Below are positions 1 to 10,225 of a stretch of DNA of 34,047 nucleotides, one piece after another. Below the pieces are notes generated by a model, which worked only from the letters and a program-made list of their open reading frames with translations, searched no databases and was not told the origin of the DNA. Source of the stretch: Pelargonium nanum (taxonomy: Eukaryota > Streptophyta > Magnoliopsida > Geraniales > Geraniaceae); the NCBI GenBank assembly GCA_036897485.1, contig JAYMTF010000544.1, positions 1 through 34,047 of the forward strand, read 5' to 3'. A program made the translations under genes and the position numbers. Within the stretch, counting starts at the first letter, position 1, and each line of letters opens with the position of its first letter.

Positions 1-548
1 CAGTCTTAGAATATTTAGAATTTCTTATTTCTTAGCAACTTAACTGTAATAGATATCTCTTACCACAATTTTTGAGGGTTTTTTATTTCCCACTTTTTAC
101 CCGCTTTAGAGGTACTATATATGTCCTGTATTACCTATTCTAAAACTTTTCGTTGGGATATACAAATATGTCATTAAAACTGGAAACCTTCTCCCCAGTG
201 TTTTATTAGACTAAAGACGCAAACCGTTTAAGTCAGATACAGAAATCCTAACTTCCTAGTTTTTGTGGCTATTTTACAAGTTCTTGCTACAGTAACAGAG
301 AGACTCCTTCTATTAAAGTTATCCCTGTTTATAAGCTTTAAAAGTCAGTAATACTTGTAGTATCCACTAGAGAATTGCATCTTACATTATATATCCTCAA
401 GCGAATTAAACCCTTACAAATTACTAAGTTCAGGCTTAGAAAAACTCTTGTTTTGTCAAGAGAGCTCCCTTGTCTTGTGTAGATCAAAGGACTTTAAAAA
501 GTTATGTCAGTGGTTCTTCTACTCCTGTTAAACTTAAGTGACTCCATA

Positions 549-569
549 TAGGATAGGTAGGATAGGATC
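549..569. repeat. ATAGG/TAGG microrepeat
   Basis: Four imperfect copies of a TAGG or ATAGG unit follow one another directly. No function can be inferred; it looks like a short slippage tract. Confidence 0.5.
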
Positions 570-3557
570 TTCGGGTAACGATAAACTAGTAAAAGGATTC
601 CTTTTTACTGGTGTATATCCTGTGTTGTGAATTAGCTAAACTTATTGAGATTCTTGGGATTTTAAGTTTCTAATTTAAATGAGAACTGAAATTTTGTTTG
701 CTTAATTTAAGGTTATGAAAGGTTCCTTTTAAAGTCTAGTACACAGCAAAAGAGACAAATACAACGGTTCGAGAATACCTGTAAAGTAAAGGTTTAGCAG
801 GGATACTTAGTAACTATTTAAGTTTAAAGAACAGACCATATAAAATCCAAGAGGGTTAAGAAACGTTTTTAGTGCGTAAAGAGCCTCAAGTTTAGTTATT
901 ATAAGTAGGGGAAACCTTGGGTCACCTCAACAGAGCTCTAAAAAGTAGTTACATCAGGACACCTCGTCTTTAGTTCTGATATTGCTGAAAATCCTGGGTA
1001 GTGTCTTGGTCCAGTAAACCCTATTAAGTAACTTACCCTGTTAGGGAATTTACTTTGTCTTTAGATATACATGTATTTCTCAGCTATTACCTTCTTGTAC
1101 TAAGTTTATTATGTCTTTCCAAAGGAGTACAGATTAACCATAGTAAGTACTACTGCTATGGATTTTGGGAGCCACGTGCATTAAAAGTCGGTAGCCTCAT
1201 CAAATAGAAAAAGTTCCTTATAAAAAGGATTCTTATATGATTGCTTTTTCTAACCCCCAACAATAAGAATTAAAACAACAAAACTATTCATACAAGGAGG
1301 AGCTCTTAATACCCAAAGTAAGAGTTTTTTCAGGTGACGCGTATTAGACTTCCTTGCCGAGTAGTGTAGTAGAAAAGTATTAAAAATATTTATATTCTAT
1401 AGTTCTGCCCTTTTTGGAGGACGAGGTTCATCTTACGCACGTAAATTTAGTTACCCCGCTTCTTACTATACTTGTCAGCAATTTGTATCTAAAAAAAAGT
1501 TCTATTTAGGGAAATTATACACTATATAATCAAGGAAAAGGGTTTTCAAAAAGAAATACTAAATAAAAAAGGGACCTAGGTCCTTAACTCACTAAGTTAT
1601 AAAGCTAGCTTATAATCTAAAATACTATAATTGAACTATACCAAAAGGTGTATGATTACCAAGACCCATAACTATGTTATTCCTTGTTTAAGGAAAAAAC
1701 GCTATGTCCATTTACTTACAATTAGTAGACAACACATATTAGAATGCCTAAATATAGGTAAAAAAAAGAAGTCTAAGTGAAACATTATCTCAACGCAGCA
1801 ATCTCTTGAATAAAGTTATAACAATCTGGCTGGGTCTTATGAAATTGACTCCATTTAAAGGAAAACTCTGACAATTAAAACAACAAGCAACCCAATATAA
1901 AGCTAAGGAAGTATACTATTTCTGAAGTAATTCATCTTTATAAGATCTATTATTCTAATTCTAGTTTTGTAAACCTGGTATTTAAACGTATAAATACTAT
2001 TTACAAGAGAAGTCCTAATTAAGATTTTAGAACAAGCAACATAAGCTACACTTTTACAATTTAAGAAAAGAAAAAAGGGAGCCGTATTCTATAATTACCT
2101 TTCAAAGACCTTACTTGCATAAAAGCAGGAGTTTCTTCTACTTCTCGTAGTTTTAAGAAAAATTACGTATTATTTGCAAGTCATAAGCCCTAGTCAAGTT
2201 TTTATTCGCTGAAATTAATAAGACTCGGTTTAGCAATACCCCCTTTTCTATATTAAGGAAAGAAATCCCAGTTTTAATTATACACTTTTCACTATAAAAA
2301 AGACTTATATAACAATACCAGTTCTACCTTTCTATTGGAAAACCCAGTTACTTTCTGTGTAGCAACAGATTTTTATCCCCCTTTGTATTAGATAGAAGTT
2401 ACACACACACCCTTGCCTTATCCTATATTCTATTGATTGACAGAGTTCCGTTAGTATGCTAGTTTTTTTTAGACATCCCTTTATTTTATCTTTTTTAATT
2501 ACTACTATATCCCAGGAAATTCCTAGCTTTTTGTAAATTCAATACCTTGCACTGGGATGTTACTTGAGGCCCTCTTTCGACTGGAATTATAACAAAGGAG
2601 TTTGTTAAGATTTGTTATATATAATGCATTTGAAAGCTGTATACTCGGAATCCGACTAAAACTAAAGGTATTTTTAATAAACTATATAAATGTATAGCTT
2701 ACGAGAGTCATCTGAAGTTTAAAACGCTATAATTAAGGTGTATCAAAAGCTCAATTTTTCAGTTTTAAAAGTAGCTAGCTCGGAAATTGTATTAGGAGTA
2801 TAAAAGCATACTTAGGTATCCCTTATAAGTCCAGCCTTCAGAAGCCGGGAAATCCAGAGCTAGTAAAAGCCTTTTTAACTTTAGGGCACCTTGTCTTACT
2901 TAATTGTACCTCTTTAAATAATAAAGCTAAAGAGACAACTATTTATTAAGAGGAGGGAACTTGCCTTTAACTAAGCAAAATACCTAGCTTCTCTAAGGAG
3001 AACACCCTTTGTAAACTAGTACTAAATAAAGAGAAGAAAGCTTTTATGTCGGGTCTTACAGAAACTAACTTCTTGGAAACTCTTTAAAAAGTATTTAAAT
3101 TTATATTAAAGGAAACCGGGGTTTACTATAATATAAATAAGTAATTCGTTTTACTAATTCTAGTTTAAAATACATAGGGTTCTCTTAATTCCTGGATTTA
3201 TTACGAGGAATTCTTTTAGAGTAGTACCCAAATTTCTCTAACAGTTAGCACTCTTTTATAGGGAATAGCTATCATAGATTATAAAATCTAAAGAATACAT
3301 CCTTTTCTAAGTTAAATTGGTACTTCAAATCCGATATTAATCCAGTATTCGTTTGTCTACTTGATTTGTACTAGAATTACATTCATTAGCAGCTTCGTTC
3401 AGTAGAGTTATGTAAGAAAAATATATCCTATAAGGAGCTAGAGGAACGATTTAATGCTGATATCTGCTTTCCGTTCTGCGGGAAGTTTTTACTACTTCTA
3501 CAAAGGCTTGAGTTTTTACTGTTATTAAGGATGCTTTGTTGTATTTTTAAGGGGAAG

Positions 3558-3578
3558 CCTGGTAGCTACACCACCAGG
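3558..3578. repeat. Small GC-rich hairpin
   Basis: CCTGGT at 3558-3563 and ACCAGG at 3573-3578 form a perfect six-base stem around a nine-base loop. It could form in RNA or single-stranded DNA. No neighbouring gene gives it a role. Confidence 0.4.
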
Positions 3579-3838
3579 ATCAACATACTAGTTACTTATA
3601 GAATATTTTTAGGTCTTAAAGTTACGAGGGGTTACTACACACGTAACTTTAAGTTAAACAGAAGATATACTGAATGAAGGATTCCGTTGTAAAAAATGCC
3701 ACAATTAGAGTATTTGCCTTTTTGGGTATGACCCGGCTTAGTTTGCTATATAAATAACGCTATAATTCCTTAACCAGCTAAGCGTTGACAAGTTTAGGAC
3801 CCCTGAATATTCCATATCGTTTTATATAAGAACTTTTC

Positions 3839-3862
3839 TCGAGACTGAAATCACTTAAATAG
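3839..3862 (+). repeat. 24-base exact direct repeat, copy 1
   Basis: This segment starts TCGAGACTG and ends CTTAAATAG. It recurs without a mismatch at 17934-17957 in the same orientation. The flanks differ at once on both sides (C versus A before it, T versus A after it). An exact 24-base match is not expected by chance in 34 kb, even with AT bias, so the two copies probably share an origin. Neither copy lies in a recognisable gene. Confidence 0.8.
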
Positions 3863-4489
3863 TGAAACCTTAAAATTACTTTATCAGGAGCTAAAGCCGA
3901 GAAGGCTGCTGCTGAGGACCAGTGAAAGTATAACCAATGTCAGACAAGAATTGAGGTTAAAACAAGGAATTCCGGGCAAAAATACAATGAGTTCTAGTCG
4001 CGTCAATTAGTATATTCCTAAGTTCGTATCCGAAGATTTTCCTAAACAAAAAGACTTGAATAATCTAACAGCAAAACCTCTTGAACTCTCGAGAAAAGGG
4101 TCCAGGAGTCCATGTATATTGTAAGAAAAAAGTCCATATCTTATAATAGGTAAACCTATATTTTGGTTTCTTATTTTTAAGTGCTTTTGTAGTCATAGAT
4201 ATTTGCAAAGTTATTTCTTTAAGTCTCACAGTGTTAAAAACGCCTATTATTTCTTCTTTAGACTCGCTTAGGATACCCTAACTTTACTTAGCTGGAACTG
4301 CTTAAGAATGAGTTTTTTACTGGGATAAGGTTGCTAATCCATGTAGGCTTGTTTGAGAAAGCTTCTTATAAAATAGGATTTAAATACTCACACTTTAAAA
4401 GAAAAAGGATTTCTAAGTAAACCCTTTTTATGGAAAATTAAGGAAGTACTAAATAGTACTATAGTCTTAAAAGAAAAAAAAACATTTAT

Positions 4490-4960
4490 CCCATGTTCGT
4501 CATTCTCCATGGGTGTCGAGTCAAAGTATCCGCATCAAAAAAGCCCTTAATTTTATTTTCTTATATCAATTTATTGTTTACTTTAATGTCGTTTACCTGT
4601 ACGGATTCCTCCTCAAGAAAAGTTATTTATTGACCAGTAATATAGAAGTCCACATGTGTATTATTTTTTACGGATGTCAAAGGTTCGAAACGTGATACAC
4701 TAAAAAAAAATTACCAAAATTATCTATTCATTTCAGTGTATATAATAAAATTGACTTTTGAAACAACCTACGAATTGCTTGAACTTCATCTCATTTCTAC
4801 TATAGGAAGTGGTAAATCCTGTATCAGAAATGTGCACTTAAAAGGTATACTTTATTCAAACTATGTCTCAATCTATGAAAAGCAAGAATTCATTCAAGTT
4901 TGTTGGCTAGCTCTTTCTTTTGGTTTTTAGAATACGTAAAATCGTCTCAGATATTGTAGT
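4490..4960 (+). other. Coding-like patch with two short overlapping open frames
   Basis: Two plus-strand frames lie here: 4513-4695 (GTG start, 60 residues, hydrophobic centre) and an open stretch 4646-4930 (first GTG at 4736, 64 residues from there, no ATG start). The local text differs from the surrounding desert, with fewer TAG and CTA triplets and more ordinary codon-like content. The second frame contains ISTIGSGKS, which resembles a P-loop by chance composition, and a faint pattern recalling ribosomal protein S10 (KL.F, LLE, LY, QEF). I found an equally good S10-like pattern in an unrelated frame at 18.3 kb, so I make no family assignment. It may be an unknown or decayed gene, or chance. 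Confidence 0.2.
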
Positions 4961-7844
4961 CTCAAGTAGAATCAATGACCTACCTATTCATAAGGAAATA
5001 AATACTTATCAGAGTTGTTACATAATACTTATGAAGTTACAGTTTTGGCTCTAGTAAATAGCTCTTTTTGATAAATATCCCTCCGTTAGTAACTTAGTGC
5101 AATAAAGAATCTCTAACATAATATAAGCTATAAGGAGAGCCCTATAGCTACCCGAGTCCCCTTTGTTCGTAATGTTCCTAATTGAAGTACATAATTGCAT
5201 TTTCAAAAACCGACGTGCAGTCTGAGCCATTATAAAATCCTTATTAAACTCAAAAGTCAATAAATTTTGTTTCATTATAAAGTATAGCTTCTCTTCAGAG
5301 GGTTCACCTAGTATCCTCACTTCTGTAACTAGACTTCTAAACTTTTTCGATTGGGAATCCTTAGTGTTGAATTGTCCCTTCTTAATCTAGCACAGGAACC
5401 CGCTCACTATCTGGTAAAAGCCTTTTAACTCTTTCCTTACTTATATGTTTAGTAATACTCCAGGGTATTACTTGGAGTATAACAAACTAAGGTAATGCTT
5501 TTTAAAACCTATTTTAAAGACCTCTTTAATCAATTTAAAATTATATACGTTTTCACTATCTACTGCCATTTCTCTTATAGGTTCCTTTAAGCCCCGGATT
5601 GTAGTATTCTAAAACAACCCTCCGGAGCCTCTATACCTGTGTAAATAAAAATCTTTGTAGTATAAAGAGTTTCCATTAGCTTAGACTAATGCCTGAAGAA
5701 ATTTGCTCCACCATTTCTTGTCTTATAAAAACCTCGATTTCACCCAATCAAAATTATTATTAAAATTTTGTACTTCACCAGCCTTCCTTTAGGAGAGACC
5801 CCTTCAGAAAGTTTAACAAGGTATTTATTTTCTAATCTGGAGGGACTAAAAAAGAATGCTTTTACTGGGGCAAGGCCTTTTTCTAAGCCTATAGTTGGGT
5901 AGAGAATCTTACAAAAGAAGTTCCCTTTTAACCAAAGGGGGTCTTACGGGGATATAGAAAAGAACTCGAGTTCCTATCTTTCCTTATATTTTTAGTTTTA
6001 GTGAGTACAAATGAGTAGAAACCCTTCTGTATTACCAAGCTCAACTGATTTTTAACTACAGCTTCTAGTCGGACTTAAGGGCATTTACCGAGTAAAAATG
6101 TAAAAATTCTATTTTATTAATCCTTTGTAAGCCTGAGTATTTCACAGAGCGCGGCTGGAATTTAGGCTTAATACCCTAAAGCGGCCTTCCCGATCCAAAG
6201 CTAACAAATTCTTGGATACCCGTAATAATTTCTCTTTAGCGTTTATACTCTCTTCGTAGTTTATTAAGTAATTCCATTTATAAAGTCTAGGTATTCATAA
6301 TAACGAGAACTGGTTATAATGGCTTTATACCATTAAGTGCCGTTCTATATTTAGCAAGTCAGCTAATATAAATCTTCCTAAATCTAAGCCATCCTGTGTT
6401 CTAATTAATATAGAGTGAAAAAACCCTGAACCACCTATTTTGGAATCACTTAGATAAGGTTCTATTAGAAATGCAAATATTCCTTAGTCTAAAGACTAAA
6501 GTTAGTGGCAGCTTAGGACAGAAGAGTAAAACCCTATGAAAGCACGACCCCTTTATCTTTATTTAATTCCCGAATTAGCAATAGTGTCTCGGAAAACTAG
6601 AATTACTGGAAAAAGGGTAAACCCATTAAATAAAAACTTTGATTTTTCGGGGCTCTACTTAAGTAATTTTTTTTTAGTGTATTTAAGTACTAACTTTGGT
6701 TAGAAAAAGATCTTTTACAGCAGTTATCCTATAAGAATGAGAAATGTTTTAACTAAGTTCTAGTTTATACGGACTAACCGGTGGCTCCCGAGCTTGGGTA
6801 TTATCTCTATTTCGAGTTTTTTTGCCTTTTAAAGTGATGCTTTCGTTTCACTCTACGAATCCCAGCCTATAAGTAAATACCTTTTAGAGAGCGGGGATTT
6901 TTGGTAGATCCACTATAAGGATTTATCCACATTTAATTTATTAATTTACGAGTTAACTCTACATACAAGGCATACCCCTACAACAACTACAAGAGTTTTT
7001 AATTACAGATCATAAAGAATATCGCTACTACAAAAAGATACCCTGTTTAACAAGAAACCTACTACTGTACTACAATTCTTTTAATTCTTTTAGAATTTAT
7101 TATATAGAAAGGGCTATAACATCCCTTACTTCAAATGGATGGAGTATAACAAGGTTAGACCGAGGCCGTCTCTTAAAGATTTCTTTATACCCTATTATAT
7201 TATTGCTTAAGAATATAGGTAAAAATATTAGGATATTGTCCTTTAAAGTTTTTGTCTTAACTTGATTAAACCAACCGAAAACCCTAGCTAAACCTTTATA
7301 AAAATTTTTATAACACGGAGCCCCCGATTTCTTTTTTATTCTGCATTATTAAAAAAGCAACCAAATTAGAAAGTCTTGAGAATTGAATGAAAGGGGATCC
7401 TTTTCGTTTTTGAGGAGATACTGCTAGATTTTTTTGTTTGCACAATGTTTATATATTTGAATTTATCCTTTTAAGCCTTTCCCCATTCATTTAAACAAGG
7501 GAGTTAAGGCCCGCAGAGTGGGGATTTTATACCACGGGTATCGAGTAGCTTAGGCACAAGAGTTCCCTCAAGTACCCTTTTTATTTAAGAGCCCTTACTT
7601 TTTACAACAAATCGGCTATGAAGACTCTGGTTTTTAATGAAAAGCAACTTTTAGTTTTGACTTATTACAGAAGAAAGTGATGTTACTCCATCAGGAAGCT
7701 CCTTAAAGCAGGAGTTCGTACGGATAAAGGGCTCTTTATTCTCTTAGTTGTAGACAAAACCCTCGCAAAAAGAGCTGGCCTTTAGTTTAGTCGACAAAAA
7801 AGAGAGATTTTACTAATTAGAGGGCTGAAAGGGTGTTGCATACT
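4961..7844. other. Gene-free AT-rich spacer
   Basis: No gene, tRNA or rRNA signature is visible. A minus-strand open frame at 5051-5320 (GTG start, 89 residues) has no family resemblance and is within chance for DNA of this composition. A slightly GC-richer spot at about 6145-6200 contains a small hairpin (TTTAGG and CCTAAA, eight-base loop). The end next to the tRNA cluster shows no clear processing or termination signal. Confidence 0.65.
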
Positions 7845-7916
7845 TATCCCTTAGGGGAATCGAACCCCTATCTTCGACTTGAAAAGACGATGTCCTAACC
7901 ACTAGACGAAAGGGAC
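7845..7916 (-). tRNA. trnE: tRNA-Glu (anticodon UUC)
   Basis: A 72-base cloverleaf read on the minus strand. The acceptor stem is GTCCCTT/AAGGGAT (one G-T pair at the end), followed by discriminator A; CCA is not encoded. The D arm contains TCTAGTGGTTAGGA. The anticodon loop is TTTTCAA with TTC as anticodon. The T arm AGGGG-TTCGATT-CCCCT is fully paired. It resembles plant mitochondrial trnE and not the chloroplast gene. From memory, angiosperm copies have ACGGG/CCCGT in the T stem, so the difference here looks compensatory, as expected of a functional gene. It decodes GAA and GAG. It lies last in the trnF-trnP-trnE group, 32 bases after trnP, so its 5' end is probably made by RNase P cleavage of a shared transcript. 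Confidence 0.95.
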
Positions 7917-7948
7917 ATTTACAATTAGTAAAGAATTTACAGATTCTA

Positions 7949-8023
7949 TCAAGGTGACAGGATTCGAACCTATGGCCTTCTGTACCCAAAACAGATGCGC
8001 TGACCAGACTGCGCTACACCTCG
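7949..8023 (-). tRNA. trnP: tRNA-Pro (anticodon UGG)
   Basis: A 75-base cloverleaf on the minus strand. The acceptor is CGAGGTG/CACCTTG with discriminator A. The D arm is GCGCAGTCTGGTCAGCGC. The anticodon region is CTGTTTTGGGTACAG with TGG as anticodon, and the T arm contains GGTTCGAATCC. It is nearly identical to plant mitochondrial trnP(UGG) as I remember it, which is one of the most conserved plant mitochondrial tRNAs. This is the strongest single indicator of organelle and lineage in the window. It reads all CCN proline codons. It sits 17 bases downstream of trnF. A trnF-trnP pairing is common in plant mitochondria. Confidence 0.96.
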
Positions 8024-8040
8024 AGAGTCTATTTATTCTC

Positions 8041-8113
8041 TGCTCAGAAGCGGACTTGAACCACTGACCCAAGGATTTTCAGTCCTTTGCTCTACCGACT
8101 GAGCTATCTGAGC
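8041..8113 (-). tRNA. trnF: tRNA-Phe (anticodon GAA)
   Basis: A 73-base cloverleaf on the minus strand. The acceptor GCTCAGA/TCTGAGC is perfectly paired, with discriminator A. The D arm is GCTCAGTCGGTAGAGC. The anticodon arm AAGGA-CTGAAAA-TCCTT is perfectly paired, with GAA as anticodon. The T arm is AGTGG-TTCAAGT-CCGCT. It matches the native plant mitochondrial trnF type and not the plastid-derived one. The acceptor ends differ from the angiosperm form I remember (GTTCAGG) but remain fully complementary. It is the first gene of the trnF-trnP-trnE group. No trnS, which often precedes trnF in plants, is visible upstream, and I see no convincing CRTA-type promoter. Confidence 0.95.
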
Positions 8114-10154
8114 TCATAATTCTAAGAACTCAATTTCTTTATATCAGTATGGAGTAGATCTAATTGTAATATTTATATATATAAGTGATTAAAAGTTCCC
8201 CTCTTATTTTGGAATAAATAAAGAGTCTCCTCTATTATGTTATGTAAGAAATAAATATTAAGCTGTTCATATGAATAATCGAAGTACAAGAATTAAAGTA
8301 GCTGCTAACTTTACGCCCTATAGAACTCCTTTTGTATAAGTGGCTCCTATTCCCAAGCCTTTTAATTTAATATAGTGAAACTCCTACTTACATTCAATGA
8401 CAAAGTCCACGAATTAGCCTGTTATTAGTGAAGAAACTCCTTGTTTTATACAACCTAGCCGCTCTATTTCCCTTTCGCTACAAAGGGATCCCTTGTAAGA
8501 CTGCTTTACGAAATAAAAGGATTTAAGAATAAGGGTTACCCCTATTAAAAAATCAAAAATAGAAATACTATAAATTTCAGATCAGCTTTCACTATACCAA
8601 AAAGGGACTCCAGTTTGTTGATTTATTTTAGAGGGATTTTATATTTAAATAGCTAAGTTTTACTTGTTATGGACTAATTAAGCTGTACCTCCTATATTTC
8701 CAAAACTCTTTCAGAGATGGTGCTAGAAATGAGTACCCTTGCGTACCTTAAAAGAGCCACTTGATTATACAACAGGTTTATCGCTTGACTCATAGTGGAA
8801 AACCATCAAATATAGATCGAATAGTCAACTTCAGTATAGCTAGGCCCCATTTTAAAAACTAGAACAAAAGGACACTTTTAGACTAAACCCTGTATGTAAT
8901 CTCTGGTTCGTAATGTTTCCAATTTCCAAATTAGTTATACAAAAGCTAGGATTGCACGCAAATTTTTTAATTTACAGTCTTTTTAATTGCCATCTAGTAC
9001 TCTAGGGATACTGCTTTCGCTAAAACAATCTTAGTGTATTTGTACCCCGCTTTGAATAATAAAAACTACTTTTGATTTTAGATTTTTGAACGTAAAGAAA
9101 GTTATTCTCCTTAATTTAGTAATAACTATAGTTAGGGCAGGTTTCTTCTAAGTCTTGTTAATAGGTATTTCAGTAAAAATATTATTATTTAAGTCAGTAT
9201 ATCCCTTAACTGGACCCCTTTTTTTAGGTATACAAATAGAGTGAGTACCTTCTAAGATCGGAGCTCTTAGGATTCCGATACAACCAGTTCTTACTTTTCA
9301 GAAGCAGCAGCCTTACAAAGTTCATTTTAATGACTATAAATAAAAAGATCTCCATATTGTAGCTACCAAGTTTCAGGTTCAAATTTATCCCTCGCACTGC
9401 AAGTTCTATACAACTCTGTATATTACTTTATTCTTTATGCAAGCTAAGAAACCCACTCATATCATATTTTAGTACTGTTTACTCTATTCGGGAATTTTCT
9501 TTACTTTGATTATACTTTGTGATAGAAGCTGACCCTAAATTAGATAAAGTTTGCTTTGAAACAAAGAAAGAAGACTCGTATTGGGTTTTGGTATAAGGGA
9601 AATACTCTAAAAAGTCAAATTAGGCTATAACTTTAATACTGCATTACTCTGCGGAAGTCTTATAATTAGTTAACATTCTAAAAATTATAAACCCTTTCAT
9701 TTCTCTGGTGTATTGGGTACTACACTTTTCAAACGTACTACTGAGCGCTGGAACTGAGATCTACTCCTATGGGGCAGTCTATATTCTAACTTAGCTGTAG
9801 ACTTTCTAAATTATACTTGCATAAAAATACTTTTTATGTACAATTTCCTAAAACAAAGTTTATTTAAAAAGCAGCTTCTTAATTTGCAGTTCAGTAGGAA
9901 ATACATTTAGAAACCTAGTAGTTAAAATCTTATACTAAGTCCTTGTACTGATAATAAGGATCCGCCGACTTAAGTAGAAGCACTTTCTTGACTCTCTTTA
10001 AAAAGTGTCTGGCTGAGGTAATTAAGCCTTTAATTATTTCTTAACTTTAACTTTACGGAAGTAACCTTTATCATTATCAGGGGAACTCTAACTCATTGAA
10101 GGGTTTGCCGGAAATAAAATAAATTTAACCAAAAGCTCTGGTACAAAGTTTCCT
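8114..10154. other. Gene-free AT-rich spacer
   Basis: This is the upstream side of the tRNA group. It must contain the promoter for trnF-trnP-trnE unless transcription starts farther away, but no convincing promoter motif was found. No open frame, tRNA or repeat stands out. Confidence 0.6.
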
Positions 10155-10225
10155 TAAGTGATAATAGATTTGAACCAATGAGTTCTCTTAGGTTTCAACA
10201 TCAATTGAACAAACTGGAATAGACG
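10155..10225 (-). pseudogene. Degenerate tRNA-like sequence, isotype unclear
   Basis: Read on the minus strand, this has a T-arm-like TCATTGGTTCAAATC and, 50 bases from start to end of the comparison, a D-arm-like CAGTTTG at the distance expected of a tRNA (the same spacing as in plant mitochondrial trnW, with about half the bases matching). The T-arm text also matches plastid trnM. The anticodon arm cannot be folded with a proper loop and the acceptor ends do not pair. If it is a tRNA relic it is long dead. A chance T-arm look-alike is possible. Confidence 0.28.

Larger units (their letters stand above)
1..4480. other. Gene-free AT-rich spacer
   Basis: No gene is recognisable on either strand. 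All six frames are closed at short intervals and no tRNA or rRNA signature was seen. Minor contents: an ATAGG/TAGG microrepeat at about 549-569, an (AC)5 run at 2401-2410, a hairpin at 3558-3578 with a six-base stem CCTGGT/ACCAGG, and one copy of a 24-base dispersed repeat at 3839-3862. The texture is typical of the rest of the desert: short G and C clusters in AT-rich DNA with frequent TAG and TAA. Confidence 0.7.

Noticed and set aside
2401-2410. AC microsatellite
   Set aside because: Only five units; of no evident significance.
3870-3960. Possible rRNA or group II intron domain piece around GCCGAGAAGGCTGCTGCTGA
   Set aside because: No match to conserved rRNA helices or to a domain V hairpin could be made.
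4736-4930. Ribosomal protein S10 or P-loop protein
   Set aside because: The S10-like pattern is as good in the unrelated frame at 18292-18522, and GSGKS alone is too short without the rest of a P-loop fold.
5051-5320. Minus-strand frame of 89 residues, one of the longest in the desert
   Set aside because: GTG start, no domain, helix pattern or family motif; chance length.
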